Part shown: positions 18,823 to 28,333 of the stretch, in pieces
How positions within the stretch are numbered: the stretch's first letter is position 1
Layout of the letters: every line of letters starts with the position of its first letter
NCBI RefSeq assembly: GCF_047276495.1
Contig: NZ_CP178543.1
Location: 1,240,001 to 1,304,000 of the forward strand
Source: Capilliphycus salinus
Lineage (GTDB): Bacteria; Cyanobacteriota; Cyanobacteriia; Cyanobacteriales; Microcoleaceae
DNA: 64,000 nucleotides
Reading direction: 5' to 3'
Position numbers and translations under genes: made by a program
The notes under the pieces: model-generated
Databases searched by the model: none
The model's input: only the letters and a program-made list of their open reading frames with translations
Told to the model about the DNA's origin: nothing

Positions 18823-19866
18823 CTACTTCGCCAAATCAGAAATTACTTCAGCCAATCCAGCGACCACTCTCGTCAGCTTATCAAAATCGATTTTATCGGG
18901 AGTATCTTCTTCTGTGTGGTAAAAAGGGAAACGATAAGGAGCGGTATCTGTAATCATAATTCCTTTATATTCCTGTTGCCAAAAAGCCCATTGGTCTGAC
19001 CAACCAACGCCCGGAATCCAACTCGGTAAAGAAACACCCTCGGAAGGAAATTGAGCATGACGACGAAAGGATTTAATCGCTTGTCGAACTAAATCCCCGG
19101 AGTTGATATCGCCAATAAAAGCAATAAAATTGCCTTGATTGGGATAGAATAAATTAATCGGGAAAGGGTATTTTTGACTCCCTACCGCGTCTGAAAAATA
19201 GCCCATTGTTTCCAAGCTTAACATCGCCACAATATTTTCCTGATTCCGACGCGATCGCTGGGCATAGACCAAACTTCCCATATTTTCTGTCCAGAAAAAA
19301 GGCGGTTCTTCATTCGTAAACTCTACAAAACGAACCGTGCGCTTGGTGGATTTCTGGGCAAAGATTCGTGCGAGTTCCAGTGTGGCGACGACACCGGTGC
19401 CATTATCGTTAGCCCCGGGGCTGGTAAAAGCCGAATCGTAATGACCCCCAACCAGCACAATTTCATTTGGCTTTTCGGTTCCCAATCGTTCAACTTCTAG
19501 ATTATAATATAACTTGTTATCAATCTGATATTCCTGTAGCTTTACCTCATAACCCGCTTGAGTTAAAGCAGTTTCCAAAAACGTTTTTGCTGCATTTAGC
19601 TTCTCATATTGACTCACATTTCGCACCCCAATCTCATCTGCTATCTTTTGAATATCTCGTTTGAGTGAGGTTTGAAGTGCAATTTCTTCGTTTTGTAAAG
19701 GTTGAAGTTTGCCGTTATAACTGTGTTCGGGCATCCAAAACATTGTTAACCCGGCCCAAGCTGCTAAAATGAGCAAGACAGCGAAAAGTATCGCCAAACG
19801 AATTAAGGCAGACTTATTAACAATCTGCATTCTAAATTGATTTTTGTTGGAGGGTGGGCGCATCAC
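18823..19866 (-). CDS. M28-family zinc aminopeptidase, membrane-anchored
   Basis: 347 residues. One N-terminal membrane helix (about 21-44) places the domain outside the cytoplasm. The M28 metal ligands are visible: GHYDS (His142, Asp144), GANDNG (Asp154), EFTNEEPPFF (Glu186/187) and a late FYHTEEDTPDKI His. It should cleave N-terminal residues from peptides with two zinc ions. An upstream shorter start at the second Met is also possible. Confidence 0.88.
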   Translation of the reverse strand: MMRPPSNKNQFRMQIVNKSALIRLAILFAVLLILAAWAGLTMFWMPEHSYNGKLQPLQNEEIALQTSLKRDIQKIADEIGVRNVSQYEKLNAAKTFLETALTQAGYEVKLQEYQIDNKLYYNLEVERLGTEKPNEIVLVGGHYDSAFTSPGANDNGTGVVATLELARIFAQKSTKRTVRFVEFTNEEPPFFWTENMGSLVYAQRSRRNQENIVAMLSLETMGYFSDAVGSQKYPFPINLFYPNQGNFIAFIGDINSGDLVRQAIKSFRRHAQFPSEGVSLPSWIPGVGWSDQWAFWQQEYKGIMITDTAPYRFPFYHTEEDTPDKIDFDKLTRVVAGLAEVISDLAK

Positions 19867-19963
19867 AAATACAGGCTGGAGTAGTCGGGTTTATTAAACT
19901 CCCTAAATTATAATCTACTCTCATAATAACCCGTTTGACGCACCCGACCCCTTCCCAAAAAAA

Positions 19964-20428
19964 TTAAAGAACTTGATGGGTGTAACTGTGTTGTTTAACG
20001 TTATCCTCGGCGCTAACAATCCGCTCAGAATTTAAAATCCGCTTCCGTTCCAAAGAATAATTAAACTCTTCAAAAACCGTCCCCAAAGCGATATGAGATT
20101 GAGCATTTGGACGGCTTTTATAAGTGCGGGCTGCGGCGAAAACCCGGTCGCTAAACTCATCAGCCAACTGAACTTCAGGGGGAAACTCGGACGGAATTTG
20201 TACGGTATCGCCCGTGAGAACCGCTCCGACAGTGGTTGCACAAGCTTTGTGATAAGAAGTCGGAATTCCTTTCAATAAAGCTTCGAGCGCTGCCGAGGGA
20301 ATGGGTTCAATAATTTCTACTTGATGAACTTCGCCTTCTTGTTTGATAAAGCAGGTTGCCAAACCAACAATCACGTAATCATCGGTCGAAATATCTGAAG
20401 CGTTAGGATAGGCAGTTGTTGAGGTCAT
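19964..20428 (-). CDS. Conserved cyanobacterial-type hypothetical protein
   Basis: 154 residues, soluble, no signal peptide or membrane helix. A short N-terminal region is followed by DYVIVGLATCFIKQEGEVHQ and a central segment ending in a helix-rich tail. I know no function for it. It is preceded by ordinary promoter-sized spacing and shares orientation with the M28 peptidase gene (about 100 bp apart). Confidence 0.65.
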   Translation of the reverse strand: MTSTTAYPNASDISTDDYVIVGLATCFIKQEGEVHQVEIIEPIPSAALEALLKGIPTSYHKACATTVGAVLTGDTVQIPSEFPPEVQLADEFSDRVFAAARTYKSRPNAQSHIALGTVFEEFNYSLERKRILNSERIVSAEDNVKQHSYTHQVL

Positions 20429-20564
20429 AGGGTTTAATCAGATTTCCAACAAATTTAATCTAGAGGAATTTATTTAATCGTCAGATCGAACTACAAACTG
20501 CATTTTACCAAGTTATGTTGGTCACAGTGAGCGAGAGAAATGATTTTGATAAATCTTAATAGAA

Positions 20565-20682
20565 GATAGGGAACAGGGAACGGGGAACTGATAACTCTGC
20601 CTGTTCCCTGTTCCCTCTTCACTGGTGACTGGTGACTGGTGACTGGTGACTGATAACTCCCTGTTCCCCGTTCCCTATCTTC
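20565..20682. repeat. Heptad tandem repeat flanked by long inverted arms
   Basis: ACTGGTG heptads, about four copies (20621-20651), sit between two arms that are near-perfect inverted copies: AGATAGGGAACAGGGAAC (from 20566) on the left and GTTCCCCGTTCCCTATCT ending near 20680 on the right. The structure can form a cruciform. The 3' end of the neighbouring gene runs into it. Confidence 0.8.
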
Positions 20683-21326
20683 TCCAAGTCCAAACCCGCC
20701 AATTTGTCGTAAGCTTGGTCAATCACCCGCTTACCCCGTAACGCTCCGGTATTGGCACCCGGACAGATAAATTGTAGGGTATCGTGTGAAAATCGCTCAA
20801 TTAACCGTTCAACACTCCGAATTTGCCGGCGCCAATGAAAAGTTTTCGAGGTGCGTAACGGTACCGGTAAACCCTGAAGATTGGGTAACAAATGACGCCC
20901 GCTAAACAAAATCCCCCCATTCGAGCTAGAGTAGAAACAGGACGAACCGGGAGAATGGCCGGGAGTCCAAATCATTTGGCTGTGAGGAGTGAGTGTAAAT
21001 TCCTGTTGAAACGAAGTAACAGTCGCTTCGGGAATCAGATAAGCTTCTTGTTCTTGAATGAGAAGATTACACCCCGTCGCCTGCTGAATTTCCCTCGCTT
21101 TACCCATATTTCCCCGATGGGTAATCACTAACCACGCCAGCCCCCCCTGTTGTTCGATAAAATTGCGGTTAACCTCATCCCAAGCCGGAGTATCGATTAA
21201 AATATTGGTCTGATTTTCGATCGCAAAGTAAGCCGTTCCCCCCAACGTCTCTCGGTTGGGAGAAAAAGCCCAAATCTTCTCCAATACAGGCTGCGGGGGT
21301 TTAGAAAGGGGAAGTGATTCTACCAT
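20619..21326 (-). CDS. Metallo-beta-lactamase-fold protein, metal site degenerate
   Basis: 235 residues. The fold is recognisable from WLVITH and WTPGHSPGSSCFY, but the expected HxHxDH reads THRGNMG, the later metal Asp is Arg in FSGRHLLP, and the final His position is Ala in CPGANTG. Hydrolase activity is therefore doubtful; it may be a binding protein. The last about 14 residues (GVISHQSPVTSHQ) are encoded by the adjacent heptad repeat and are probably not part of the fold. Confidence 0.75.
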   Translation of the reverse strand: MVESLPLSKPPQPVLEKIWAFSPNRETLGGTAYFAIENQTNILIDTPAWDEVNRNFIEQQGGLAWLVITHRGNMGKAREIQQATGCNLLIQEQEAYLIPEATVTSFQQEFTLTPHSQMIWTPGHSPGSSCFYSSSNGGILFSGRHLLPNLQGLPVPLRTSKTFHWRRQIRSVERLIERFSHDTLQFICPGANTGALRGKRVIDQAYDKLAGLDLEKIGNGEQGVISHQSPVTSHQ

Positions 21327-21561
21327 AGAAAGATTTGCTGGTTTGAGTAAAATTACGGATTAAACCATCGGTCTACAAGCGAGAGTGAAAATATGTGGCA
21401 CTCAACACGTTAATCTAGAAACAGGAAAGAGTCATCGATTGTACCTGGGGACATTGTACCTGTTTCCATTGCTCTCGAACTGATGAACAAAATGGGATAA
21501 TAGCATAGCAGACAATCAGTCTCTAGACTAGATTATTAGTCGGATTAAAAATAATTAGATC

Positions 21562-23043
21562 ATGCTTCTTTGGTTGTGGTTGCTCCTATTAGGGTTAATA
21601 ACGTACTGGATTCTACGACGGGGTGTCGCTCGCATTACCCGCACACCGATTTGGATTTTGTGGCTGGTGATGATGACACCCGCCTTGATTTGGAGTACCT
21701 GGCAGCTTGTCTATGGGGAAAATAAACCCATTCCCGTCGAACTGATTATTATCCCCTTTATTGTATGTCCTTGTGTGTACTGGTTACTGGTTCAACTCGG
21801 ACGCCAAAACCCACCTCCAACCGATTCGTCTACAACGTCTACCTCAACAATGACTTCCGAACTCACACCCAAACAGCCACCTCCGCGAGTAATTACACCG
21901 GCTGAAGAAAGTCAACTCCGCGAATGTTTTCCCTGGTCGATTTTTCCCCTACAAAAACTCGAACATCGACCCCAAGCCGTCATCTGTCGCGGTCAAATTC
22001 GTTCTAATCCCGAGGTGGTTTATCACACTATTCGCGATAAAATACAGGCACAATTCGGCGATCGCTTTATTGTCGTCTTTCAAACCGATTTAAACGATAA
22101 GCCGTTCTTTGCTTTGGTTCCCAATCCCTACATCGAAAAACCCAAACATATCACTCCCGATGACCCCTTTAACCGGCCGGTTCTGGCTTTGTCGCTGTTA
22201 GTCATTACTTTATTTACAACCACCTTAGCCGGGGTGCGAATGGCTGATGTATCTCCCGAAATTTGGCAATCGGACCCCAGTTGGTTGCTGCAAGGATTAC
22301 CCTACGCTTTGGCTTTGATGGCAATTTTGGGAATTCACGAATCGGCCCATTATTTGGCGGCGCGATTTTACAAAATTCGCACCACTTTACCTTATTTTAT
22401 ACCGGTGCCGTTTTTTCTCGGAACTTTTGGCGCCTTTATTCAAATGCGATCGCCGCTTCCCAACCGCAAAGCTTTATTTGATGTCAGTATAGCCGGCCCC
22501 TGGGCGGGATTTCTCGCCACCTTACCGATTTTAATTTGGGGATTGGCTCATTCGACCGTTGTTCCGGCTCCCCCCGAGGGCGTGGGAATTTTAGATTTTA
22601 ATGCGATCAATCCGAGTTTTTCGCTGTTGTTAACCCTGTTGGGTAAATTCACTTTGGGAGCGGAATTAACCGCCACCAATGTGATCGATCTTCACCCGGT
22701 GGCGATCGCCGGTTATCTGGGTTTAATTGTGACGGCGTTTAATCTTTTACCCATCGGTCAACTCGATGGCGGTCATATGGTTCACGCGATGATGGGTCAA
22801 CGAACCAGTATGGCGATCGGTCAAGTTTCTCGCTTCTTAATTTTAATTTTAGCCTTCACCCGTCAAGAGTTTCTCTTCCTAGCGATTTTGCTCTTTTTCT
22901 TACCGCTTAATGATGAACCGGCGTTAAATGATGTTAGCGAATTGGATAATTTTCGAGATTTTATCGGTTTGCTGACGCTCGGTTTATTGTTGATGATTCT
23001 GTTACCTTTTCCTCCCACTTTAGCCCAGTGGTTAAACTTTTAG
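21562..23043 (+). CDS. Site-2 protease family metalloprotease (EGY-like, M50)
   Basis: 493 residues. Intramembrane zinc protease: HESAH at residues 259-263 supplies two His ligands and the Glu, and GQLDGGH (Asp402) supplies the third ligand. At least seven hydrophobic helices are spread along the chain, two at the N-terminus before a soluble region of about 150 residues (residues 70-215). This layout matches the plant/cyanobacterial EGY proteases of thylakoids. Targets unknown. Confidence 0.9.
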   Translation: MLLWLWLLLLGLITYWILRRGVARITRTPIWILWLVMMTPALIWSTWQLVYGENKPIPVELIIIPFIVCPCVYWLLVQLGRQNPPPTDSSTTSTSTMTSELTPKQPPPRVITPAEESQLRECFPWSIFPLQKLEHRPQAVICRGQIRSNPEVVYHTIRDKIQAQFGDRFIVVFQTDLNDKPFFALVPNPYIEKPKHITPDDPFNRPVLALSLLVITLFTTTLAGVRMADVSPEIWQSDPSWLLQGLPYALALMAILGIHESAHYLAARFYKIRTTLPYFIPVPFFLGTFGAFIQMRSPLPNRKALFDVSIAGPWAGFLATLPILIWGLAHSTVVPAPPEGVGILDFNAINPSFSLLLTLLGKFTLGAELTATNVIDLHPVAIAGYLGLIVTAFNLLPIGQLDGGHMVHAMMGQRTSMAIGQVSRFLILILAFTRQEFLFLAILLFFLPLNDEPALNDVSELDNFRDFIGLLTLGLLLMILLPFPPTLAQWLNF

Positions 23044-23092
23044 AAAAAATAGGAGTTCAACCCCTTAAACTTGGGGAAAGCCCCATGAATCA

Positions 23093-24343
23093 TTAAAGAT
23101 TAAATCGTTGGCGATAGCGAGCAAATTTTTGATTGACTGTCGTTTCGTCCAGTCCGAATGCTTCCAAGGAATAGCGATGAGTACCATATTTGTTTTTGGG
23201 GTTATCTGCTATCCAGCGCTTAATGTTAGCTTCGTGTTCGGGGGTAAAGTCGTAACTAAAATAAGTGTAAATTTGACGAACAGTACCGATCGGATCTTGG
23301 ATGAAATCATTGTAATAAACATCATAAAATTGTTCCCCCGAAGTCCGGTCACGAACGGCCATTCCCGATTCGATTTGTTCCACTGCTCGATTTAACCAAT
23401 GTTCTCCAATCTGTTTGAGATCGACAGAATCAATATAAATTGACCGGAAAATTGCACCCAAACTACAAACAGAAGGTATTGCTTTTAGAGGATCTCGGTG
23501 CGTCCATACAATACAAGCATCGGGAAAGACCCGTAAAAGAGCATCCAAGTAAAATAAATGAGCGGGCGCTTTTAGAACCCAATGTTTTCCGGGAAAATGC
23601 CATCCCAAAAGTTGCAGTTGTTGTCGATAATATTGATAGGAAGAAAGCCAATCCTGTGTTCTTTGCCAGTTCACGTAGGAGGGGATATGCGCTCGTAACT
23701 CAAACAGAATACTGACAAAATCATGTTCAAATAAGATATTACATTCTTCCGGGCCGACCGGATTGATATGGTGAACGCTAGCCAGTTGTGGAACTAACTG
23801 ATTCAGAATTTCTAGCAACTGTTTGGTCTGTTGAATTCGAGGATCGGTTTCTATAATTTGACCATCAGGAGGGGGAGAGGGAAAGTATAATTCCCACAGA
23901 CGCAACCATCGACTGTTGGGATCTTGACAGATTAAATTATGTAAAAAAGTTGTCCCGGTTCGACCCAAACCCAGAATAAATAGAGGGCGTTTAATCGGAA
24001 CTTGTAAAATTTCAGGATAGCGTTTAAAATCTTCTTGAAGTTTTAAGCGATTAACCAGCAAACCAATACAATAGTTTCGGAAAAGATATCGTCCTAAAAT
24101 GTTGAGATTTGCTTCGGTGTTCAGAGATTCTAAGAGTTGACGAAGTGCGACTCGAAAGCGCTCATCTCCCCAGTCATCCAGTTGAGTTTGTTGTTGTGCG
24201 GCTTCTAAAAGAGAGGTTTCTGTTAACTCAATTTCAGGAGAATCGTTTTGATCGGTAACAATTCCTAGTTCCTTAAGAATTTCCAGTCTCAAGGCTGGAT
24301 CGGGTTGGCTAAACGTCAAAGAAGACAGATCGGAGTTAGACAT
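23093..24343 (-). CDS. Sulfotransferase family protein
   Basis: 416 residues from the ATG at 24343; an upstream TTG at 24397 would add 18 residues but overlaps no better start. The PAPS P-loop is RPLFILGLGRTGTT, and the 3'-phosphate loop is KAPAHLFYLDALLRVFPDA with THRDPLKAIPS. It transfers sulfate to an unknown hydroxyl or amine acceptor. It follows the kinase-cyclase-NACHT gene after 60 bp on the same strand, so co-transcription is likely. Confidence 0.85.
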   Translation of the reverse strand: MSNSDLSSLTFSQPDPALRLEILKELGIVTDQNDSPEIELTETSLLEAAQQQTQLDDWGDERFRVALRQLLESLNTEANLNILGRYLFRNYCIGLLVNRLKLQEDFKRYPEILQVPIKRPLFILGLGRTGTTFLHNLICQDPNSRWLRLWELYFPSPPPDGQIIETDPRIQQTKQLLEILNQLVPQLASVHHINPVGPEECNILFEHDFVSILFELRAHIPSYVNWQRTQDWLSSYQYYRQQLQLLGWHFPGKHWVLKAPAHLFYLDALLRVFPDACIVWTHRDPLKAIPSVCSLGAIFRSIYIDSVDLKQIGEHWLNRAVEQIESGMAVRDRTSGEQFYDVYYNDFIQDPIGTVRQIYTYFSYDFTPEHEANIKRWIADNPKNKYGTHRYSLEAFGLDETTVNQKFARYRQRFNL

Positions 24344-24403
24344 CTTCAAATCACCATAACAGTTGATGATTTCTAAATTATACCTCAAAATGTTCAAGTA
24401 TGA

Positions 24404-27400
24404 TTAATTTTTTTGAGCGAGATGTTCTAACAACAAGCGATGAATAAAAATATAACCTCCCCCGACTTTTTGCATTAAAACTCGACGGGTCGCTTCATTG
24501 AGAAAATGAGCGTAATTCCAAGGAATATTACCGTTGAAATAGAGAATCACTCTCAAAATCAGATGTTTGATACAAGCTTCTCCTCCTCCGACAACCAACC
24601 CGAAAGAAAGTCCAAGAATCACCCAACCTTCCCAATACCAATTTAACAAACTCGCAGAAATTCCGAGAAAGATAAAACCAATCACAGCAAAAATTATAGC
24701 ATTAATCGCCGATTGAAAAATGCCTTGATTGGGAAAAGTTTTTTGTTGAATAACATCCCCTTGAAAGCCGCGAACTAAACCATAAATTATTCCCAAACTC
24801 ATCCCAAAAACAATTCCCCGCCCCAAAGACTCATAACCCGGAAAAACGATGATGAATTGATTGGAGTTAACAAAATGTAGAACAATTTGATTAATGTATT
24901 TGGCAATCACAAGAATGAGGGTTCCAAAAGTTATCCCAATTGTTAAATGAATGATTGCTTTTTTCCAAGTCCATTTTAAAGTTTCTACGGGTTCAATTTG
25001 ATAAATTTTCACAATCAGACAAAAAATTAAACAACCAATTCCTAGCGCGACGGGAAGCAATGATAACGGCAAAATTTGTATTCCCACCCCTCCCCCGATG
25101 ATGAAAAAGCTTGAAAACAAACTGAAAGTATAGATTGCTTTTTGTCGAAATCCTTCTAACCAACTGGGTTGTATTCGTTCAATTAAAAAAACAGTTTGTG
25201 AGTGTTCTTTTAATCGTTTCGCCAACCAACTCAACCAATCAATAAACTGTTCTTTAGAATAGTTTAGCGGCGTATTATAACGAGTTAACATCCGTTGAAT
25301 ATAGGTTTCAAACAGATGTTTTCGGCGCTGTTCAATTGTCTTAAAATGCGGTAAACTATCGGCAGAAATTCCCTGATAAGCTAAAGTCATAATACTCAGC
25401 ATTAAAGGAGATTTTGCCAGTTCTTGTAACGTCGTATCTTCGGCTAAAGCGGTTTGAATAACCGATAATTCCGCTCCCCCCTCTTGAAAATATTGATGAA
25501 TTTGTTCTAAACTTAGCGGTTGCAAACAAATTGCAGCTTGTAAGTTTAAACGAGTTTGTAAGGCTTGATAATCTTGAATTCGACTACAAACGACTAATTC
25601 CGTTGTTCCGTGTTCCTGATAAAATTGATTGATCGCCGTCACACAAGCAGAACGCCTTTTTTCACTCACCTCGTCCAAGCCATCTAAGAGTAATAAAAGT
25701 TCTCCTTTTTCCAACCAACTTTCAGCAATTTTTTTAGAAACTTGATATTTTGTATTCAGTTCACAAACTAACCAGTCTTGAATTAATTGTTTTTCATTCA
25801 TCCAAGAAGACAGGTTAAAAACCACAGGAATCGGATGAGAATAATCAATCTCAGCTTGCGCTAATAAATCGCGAGTTAATTGTAACAATGTCGTTGTTTT
25901 TCCCGAACCCGGTTCACCTAAAATCAACAGAGATCGCCCTTCTCCCATCTCTTTAAACTTATCGCTAACTTTAACCCCCGAGGGGAGAAGTTCCCCGTCT
26001 GTATCGGGATTTCCCCAGACCATTCCCCAAGGACGTTCGACTAAATCTAAGCGAGATTCTAAGCCCAATTCAATCAAAGCGCGATCGTGAATTGAGGTTT
26101 CTAATACACCTTTAATCCAAAAATTTTTAACTTTATTAATAATAATTTGGCGGTAACGATAATCTTCTCGACTCAGTTGAGGTTTGGGAATTACCTGTTG
26201 AGAAGCGGGAGGAAGTGTCCCTTCAGGAGGAGAAACCGGAAGCAAAGAATAAGCCGAAATCGATTCGGAAATATTCTTTAAATTCAACTCTCCCAAAGGC
26301 GTTACAGATAGGGTTAAAGTCGGTTTTATCGCTTCATAAACCGCACCCGATAAACAAATCCCTCCGGGGGGCGCTTTCCCTTCTAAACGGGCTGCTATAT
26401 TTACCCCATTTCCCATCACATCCCCATCTTGAAAATAGACATCTCCCAAGTGAATTCCAATCCGATGTAATAGGACATCATTTGCAGAAAGTTGGCGGGC
26501 GTTTGTGGCGATTTGTGTTTGAATTTCTATCGCACAGTTAACCGCATTTACCGCACTGACAAAATACATTAATAGACCGTCTCCGGTTGATTTTATCGCT
26601 TCTCCTTCATACTGTTGACAGGTTTCTCGCATCAATTGTAAATCCCGTTGAATCATATCTAATGTATGTTCTTCATCGGTTGACATTCGCGCACTAAACC
26701 CCACACCATCGGTAAACACAATGGCGGCTAAGGTGCGCTGTCCCCGCAAGTGAGAGGGGAGAGTATCAACGACTAAATTAACAGTAGAATTCGGTTGGTA
26801 AACGGTTAATTCCAGTTGAGATAAATCGTTTAAAATAGCTGTGGCGGTTTGGTAGCGCTGACGAACATCAGAACAGACCATTTTATCGATAATATTAATT
26901 AAAGCCGGATGAACTGGAGACTGTAAGTATTCGCGCCAGAGGAGATTTCCAGTTTGCAAACTTTCAGACAGTTGATGCGGTAAAATACCCGTTAACCCTT
27001 GAATTGCTAATATTCCCACCGCATACAAATCGCTGCTAAATTGGGGTTTTCCTCGGGCTTGTTCCGGCGCCATATAGCCTGGAGTTCCGATGACCGTACC
27101 GGGAATATTATTGTAAACCGCAACGTGTTTAACGGCGCCGAAGTCAATTAAAACCAGTTTATTATCTCGGCTTCTCCGAATTAAATTAGAGGGTTTAATA
27201 TCGCGATGGATTACCTGTTGTTGGTGAACAAATTCGATAATCGAAAGAATATCTCGCAACATCAAAACAACTTCAAAATCCGATAATCGTTTCCCCGCTT
27301 GTAATTCTCGACTGAGATCGGAACCTTCTATATATTCTTGTACCACATAAAATTCTCCCTCCTGTTGAAAATGAGCAAACAGGCGGGGAATTTGGTCAAA

Positions 27401-27616
27401 ATCACCCAATTGATATAAAACTTCTGCTTCTCGCTGAAACAATTTTCGCGCCTGTTTTAAGGCTTCTGGCTGATGAAATTGGGGTTGAAATTGCTTCACC
27501 ACACAAAAGGGATTTCCCGGTAAATCGCGATCGCGTGCTAGGTAGGTTTTCCCAAAGCCGCCACTCCCCAAAGCGCGAATAATTTCATATCGTTCCCGCA
27601 GTTGTTTTCCAAGCAT
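24404..27616 (-). CDS. Ser/Thr kinase - adenylate cyclase - NACHT - membrane fusion protein
   Basis: 1070 residues with four modules. (1) Hanks-type kinase, about 10-270: GSGGFG 17-22, Lys41, HRDIKPSN 137-144, DFG 158-160, APE 183-185. (2) Class III nucleotide cyclase, about 294-455: metal Asp303 and Asp346, substrate residues Lys342 and Asp399, transition-state Asn406 and Arg410, all six present and of the ATP-specific type. (3) NACHT NTPase: Walker A GEPGSGKTT 567-575, Walker B LLLLDGLDEV 641-650. (4) About six membrane helices, roughly 825-1010, and a conserved tail. Only the fusion as a whole is unusual; each module is well formed. Confidence 0.93.
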   Translation of the reverse strand: MLGKQLRERYEIIRALGSGGFGKTYLARDRDLPGNPFCVVKQFQPQFHQPEALKQARKLFQREAEVLYQLGDFDQIPRLFAHFQQEGEFYVVQEYIEGSDLSRELQAGKRLSDFEVVLMLRDILSIIEFVHQQQVIHRDIKPSNLIRRSRDNKLVLIDFGAVKHVAVYNNIPGTVIGTPGYMAPEQARGKPQFSSDLYAVGILAIQGLTGILPHQLSESLQTGNLLWREYLQSPVHPALINIIDKMVCSDVRQRYQTATAILNDLSQLELTVYQPNSTVNLVVDTLPSHLRGQRTLAAIVFTDGVGFSARMSTDEEHTLDMIQRDLQLMRETCQQYEGEAIKSTGDGLLMYFVSAVNAVNCAIEIQTQIATNARQLSANDVLLHRIGIHLGDVYFQDGDVMGNGVNIAARLEGKAPPGGICLSGAVYEAIKPTLTLSVTPLGELNLKNISESISAYSLLPVSPPEGTLPPASQQVIPKPQLSREDYRYRQIIINKVKNFWIKGVLETSIHDRALIELGLESRLDLVERPWGMVWGNPDTDGELLPSGVKVSDKFKEMGEGRSLLILGEPGSGKTTTLLQLTRDLLAQAEIDYSHPIPVVFNLSSWMNEKQLIQDWLVCELNTKYQVSKKIAESWLEKGELLLLLDGLDEVSEKRRSACVTAINQFYQEHGTTELVVCSRIQDYQALQTRLNLQAAICLQPLSLEQIHQYFQEGGAELSVIQTALAEDTTLQELAKSPLMLSIMTLAYQGISADSLPHFKTIEQRRKHLFETYIQRMLTRYNTPLNYSKEQFIDWLSWLAKRLKEHSQTVFLIERIQPSWLEGFRQKAIYTFSLFSSFFIIGGGVGIQILPLSLLPVALGIGCLIFCLIVKIYQIEPVETLKWTWKKAIIHLTIGITFGTLILVIAKYINQIVLHFVNSNQFIIVFPGYESLGRGIVFGMSLGIIYGLVRGFQGDVIQQKTFPNQGIFQSAINAIIFAVIGFIFLGISASLLNWYWEGWVILGLSFGLVVGGGEACIKHLILRVILYFNGNIPWNYAHFLNEATRRVLMQKVGGGYIFIHRLLLEHLAQKN

Positions 27617-27688
27617 TCTGACCCGGTTTTAGACTGTATTTCAATTTTGACATAGAAAATAGAAATTCAAAAACTTTTTCGGGAAATT

Positions 27689-28165
27689 TTAATTCAAAAA
27701 TCGAGTTAAATCAAATTCTTGATCGGGTTCTAATTGATTATCCCGCTCCCGTTCCGACATTAACAATAATAACAACCGATCCGAATAATCAACCGCCCCC
27801 CGACATTCTTCTCGCAACACTTCCAAACCGCCGTTAGCATATTCTTCAAAAATCACCGCCCGTTTTTCTTCAAAATCCGCATCAAAAGGAGAAAGAATCT
27901 GAGGATCATTTTCTTCTAAAAACGCCATCAATTTAAGGACTAAATCATAGCCGCGAGAAATAAAAACCTCCAAAGAAATCGGCGAAGGTTCTCGCTTAGA
28001 AATAGCTTCTAAAGGAACTCGTTTTTTCCGGCGCATTCCCAAGGCTGCTGCAAATACCATCACATCCGCGTAGGTTTGAAATGGCCCCGTTTTCCCTTCC
28101 GATTCCGTTAACGCTTTCACAAAATCCGCCTTATCCTTTGCAACTCGAACTCGATTTAACGCCAT
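27689..28165 (-). CDS. DNA phosphorothioation-associated protein 4-like (Dpt4)
   Basis: 158 residues. NRVRVAKDKADFVKAL, GPFQTYADVMVFAAALG and the segment PSPISLEVFISRGYD match, from memory, the family annotated as phosphorothioation-associated protein 4 in cyanobacteria. The C-terminus is acidic (DQEFDLTRFLN). No dndBCDE or restriction genes are in the window, so any link to phosphorothioation is by family only. It is the first gene of the minus-strand run with the kinase-cyclase-NACHT gene, 72 bp upstream of it. Confidence 0.65.
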   Translation of the reverse strand: MALNRVRVAKDKADFVKALTESEGKTGPFQTYADVMVFAAALGMRRKKRVPLEAISKREPSPISLEVFISRGYDLVLKLMAFLEENDPQILSPFDADFEEKRAVIFEEYANGGLEVLREECRGAVDYSDRLLLLLMSERERDNQLEPDQEFDLTRFLN

Positions 28166-28333
28166 GACACTTAGGTTAAATTAATAATTGACATTTGCCG
28201 GCTCTCTAATTATAATTTACAGTAACTTTACACGCAAGAGATTAAATTTTACAGAACCGACTTGTTCAACTCATAATTTCACTGTAAGATAAACTTTACC
28301 TAAATCCAGTTAAAATATTCGGGGTTAAGTGTT

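Noticed and set aside
23440..23715. 91-codon frame opposite the sulfotransferase
   Set aside because: It is antisense to conserved sulfotransferase motifs and has no ribosome site.
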